Of a stretch of 19,201 nucleotides of DNA, positions 17,694 through 19,201 are shown piece by piece. The DNA is from Anaerolineaceae bacterium (GTDB lineage Bacteria > Chloroflexota > Anaerolineae > Anaerolineales > Anaerolineaceae): NCBI GenBank assembly GCA_028699715.1, contig JAQVUC010000001.1, positions 1 through 19,201 of the forward strand. The letters run 5' to 3'. The position numbers and the translations under genes were made by a program. The notes under the pieces were generated by a model. It was not told where the DNA came from, did not search any database, and saw only the letters and a program-made list of their open reading frames with translations. Positions within the stretch are counted from its first letter, which is position 1, and each line of letters opens with the position of its first letter.

Positions 17694-17739
17694 AACCATC
17701 AAGCAATCCGCCGGTGAAGTTCACCGGCGGATTATGGTT
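17694..17739. terminator. Inverted repeat / bidirectional terminator between convergent genes
   Basis: A perfect 14-base inverted repeat (17705-17718 and 17720-17733) with one central base gives a GC-rich stem. AACCAT (17694-17699) and ATGGTT (17734-17739) extend it beyond a five-base bulge. It lies between the stop of the giant gene (17686) and the stop of the oppositely oriented nuclease gene (17738), where a shared terminator is expected. Neither side has a clean T run: the - strand continues GGTTTTGCTTCTT, the + strand has none. It may therefore block RNA decay or act with Rho. Confidence 0.6.
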
Positions 17740-18739
17740 ATCCTACGTTTGTAGTTTGAGGAATGTGTTTGAGCCAGGTGTACCGTGCTTGCATGTACGA
17801 TTTCCAGTCCTGCATTTCCTCAGTTTCAAACCATCTGAAAAGATCTTCCGCATGCACGCTGATGAAACTCCCCTCATCTTTGACCAATCTTTTCCAGACT
17901 CCGGTTGATGTAGCCCCCAAGCCTATCAGCAGTGGCGAGGTGATCCGTTTGAAGTCGCCATTTGCATCCGGTGAGATGTGCAGCAGGCTGACTACATCCG
18001 CACCCATCTCGTGAGCATCTTCCATCCTGGCTGCAAGGAACTGCTGGCGCATGAATTGGTAGAACGGCTCGTAATAAAGCGCGTCGACACCTGGCAGCAG
18101 GTCCGTGTCCACGATGCAGTCCGGGTCATCAAACAGGTGCTGATAGATTTTCCGCCGGTCTGTGCCGCTTGTGGAAAATCCGAGGTAGCTGCCTCCGTAG
18201 GACTCGGTGTATTTCCACTCGATCAGTACTGCCTGCCGGATTTTATCCCTGTCCTCAAACATGACGATCGTGTCGGCGCTGGTGAAGTTCGCTCCGCGCG
18301 AGCGGTTACCGGTTTTGGACGCACGTTCACCCAGGTAATTTTCTGCCCCGATCCACTCAAAGGAAACGTAGAGTCCATCTTCAACCGGGATCATGTGGTC
18401 TATTTGCGGGAAAACCGATCTCAATAAGTTAGCCAGCTCAATGGGTTTATCCGTGAATGGAAACAGGAAATTGACACACGCGACCTGGGAGCTGCACAGG
18501 TGATTGCTCGGTTTTCCATTCTGACCCTGATGCCAGGCAATGTTGTGATTTGCGAAAAACGCCATGGCCGCTTGCCGGATTGGGGGAAAGAGGTTCTCCT
18601 CCGCGTATTCCGAGGGTAGGCAAAACGGGCGGGGCTTGCCTTTGAATAGACCGTCAACTTTAGCATTCTCTGAAATAGTATCAGAAAGGGCTTTAAACCG
18701 AATTTGTTTAGGTTTTTCGCTTTCGAGAAATTTACCCAT
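17738..18739 (-). CDS. Putative PD-(D/E)XK restriction-type endonuclease (PGN_0703-like)
   Basis: A 333-residue soluble protein. An in-frame TAA directly precedes the ATG at 18739, so no longer start exists; the ribosome site is weak. The block HLCSSQVACVNFLFPF (residues 80-95) followed by a Y/F-E-rich segment and then D156 (SADTIVMFE) and E174-W-K176 (VLIEWKYTES) gives the D...E-x-K layout of PD-(D/E)XK nucleases. The SSQ-x-x-CVN block resembles proteins annotated as the PGN_0703 family of putative restriction endonucleases; I recall this from family pattern and could not align it. The likely role is DNA cleavage in defence or repair. No methyltransferase gene is visible beside it, which is unusual for classical restriction, though the operon extends beyond the window. 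It starts six bases after the upstream gene's stop and is surely in its transcript. Confidence 0.65.
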   Translation of the reverse strand: MGKFLESEKPKQIRFKALSDTISENAKVDGLFKGKPRPFCLPSEYAEENLFPPIRQAAMAFFANHNIAWHQGQNGKPSNHLCSSQVACVNFLFPFTDKPIELANLLRSVFPQIDHMIPVEDGLYVSFEWIGAENYLGERASKTGNRSRGANFTSADTIVMFEDRDKIRQAVLIEWKYTESYGGSYLGFSTSGTDRRKIYQHLFDDPDCIVDTDLLPGVDALYYEPFYQFMRQQFLAARMEDAHEMGADVVSLLHISPDANGDFKRITSPLLIGLGATSTGVWKRLVKDEGSFISVHAEDLFRWFETEEMQDWKSYMQARYTWLKHIPQTTNVG

Positions 18740-18745
18740 TTAGGT

Positions 18746-19201
18746 TCACACTACGCGCTTTTCTCTTTTTTCCTGTTGGATCTCCCAAATTCTTTTTTGA
18801 AGCTCCACTTCTTCAGGTGTCCATGTGTGTTTTACATTCTCTGCGTGTCGTTTGACATCAACCCAGGTCCGATTAATCACGTTCGGTTGTTTTTCAGGGT
18901 CATCAGAATTGGGGTCACCCATGTGCCAGTATATTCTATCACAAAAATAGAGGTATTTACTCCGATACTGATTGAATGGTTCAACAATGCCATATTTCTC
19001 GATGAAGACGATCAAACTCGCGTGATCATCTGTATCACACATGGCTTTGGTCGTGTACTCATGAGGCAAAGTTCGTGCATATCTCCAGGCAAATTTCCAT
19101 TTTGCGCGACCGATCCTTCGGGATAAATCATTGTGTTCATCTTCTGGCACAGGCGATAGTCCCATCAAGATCATTAGACGAAAATCGGTATCTGGTTGTA
19201 A
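18746..19201 (-). CDS. Uncharacterised protein, 5' end beyond window
   Basis: The frame stays open to the window edge (it reads LQPDTDFR before the first visible ATG at 19174), so the start probably lies outside. About 151 residues are visible. They include conserved-looking aromatic and charged stretches (WKFAWRYA, YWHMGD, RTWVDVKRH) and a charged helical C-terminus rich in E, K and R. No signal peptide, membrane span or cysteine pair is visible. I do not recognise a family. It ends six bases before the putative endonuclease gene, and the next start follows an in-frame stop, which favours translational coupling and a shared function such as a specificity or regulatory partner of the nuclease. 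Confidence 0.7.
   Translation of the reverse strand, partial: LQPDTDFRLMILMGLSPVPEDEHNDLSRRIGRAKWKFAWRYARTLPHEYTTKAMCDTDDHASLIVFIEKYGIVEPFNQYRSKYLYFCDRIYWHMGDPNSDDPEKQPNVINRTWVDVKRHAENVKHTWTPEEVELQKRIWEIQQEKREKRVV

Noticed and set aside
17978..18427. 149-codon + strand ORF opposite the putative endonuclease
   Set aside because: The - strand frame has the catalytic D...E-x-K pattern and longer continuity; this one has no recognised motif.

Overview
This window reads as a stretch of bacterial chromosome rich in DNA-processing and putative defence genes. No rRNA, tRNA, transposase, phage structural gene or CRISPR array is visible. The organism cannot be named from sequence alone. An addB-addA pair, long cytoplasmic TPR and beta-helix proteins and moderate GC in the middle genes would fit a Chloroflexota (Anaerolineae-like) genome, but this is a weak inference.

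Left block (1-4063), AT-rich, + strand. The window opens inside a RecQ-like SF2 helicase; only helicase motifs V and VI and a roughly 430-residue C-terminal region are present. A near-ideal sigma70-type promoter (1441-1468) and a leader of about 150 bases follow. The leader serves a 772-aa protein whose last quarter looks like a TerD (tellurite/stress-resistance) domain. A 36-aa single-membrane-span micro-ORF may follow it.

Central block (4123-11156), clearly more GC-rich. It holds an AddB-type nuclease with an iron-sulfur cysteine set and a PD-(D/E)XK site, then an AddA-type UvrD helicase/nuclease two bases downstream. Together these should form a double-strand-break end-processing enzyme. 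A 20-codon mini-ORF and a 203-aa protein carrying a HEPN-like RxxxxH ribonuclease motif follow closely, probably in the same transcript.

Right-central block (11181-17686). One to three very short ORFs, the first strikingly acidic, lead into a 2017-aa protein. In order this protein has a right-handed beta-helix, two Asp/Glu tracts, a four-cysteine zinc ribbon, about 20 TPR repeats, an alpha-helical region and a C-terminal coiled coil. It has no signal peptide and is probably an intracellular scaffold or sensor. A strong inverted repeat at 17705-17733 separates it from the converging right block.

Right block (17738-19201), - strand. A two-gene unit encodes an uncharacterised protein cut by the window edge, then a putative PD-(D/E)XK restriction-type endonuclease resembling the PGN_0703 family.

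Taken together, the helicase/TerD pair, HEPN protein, restriction-like nuclease and giant repeat protein around a housekeeping addBA operon suggest an accessory or defence island. That link is inferred from gene content and composition, not shown by the sequence.
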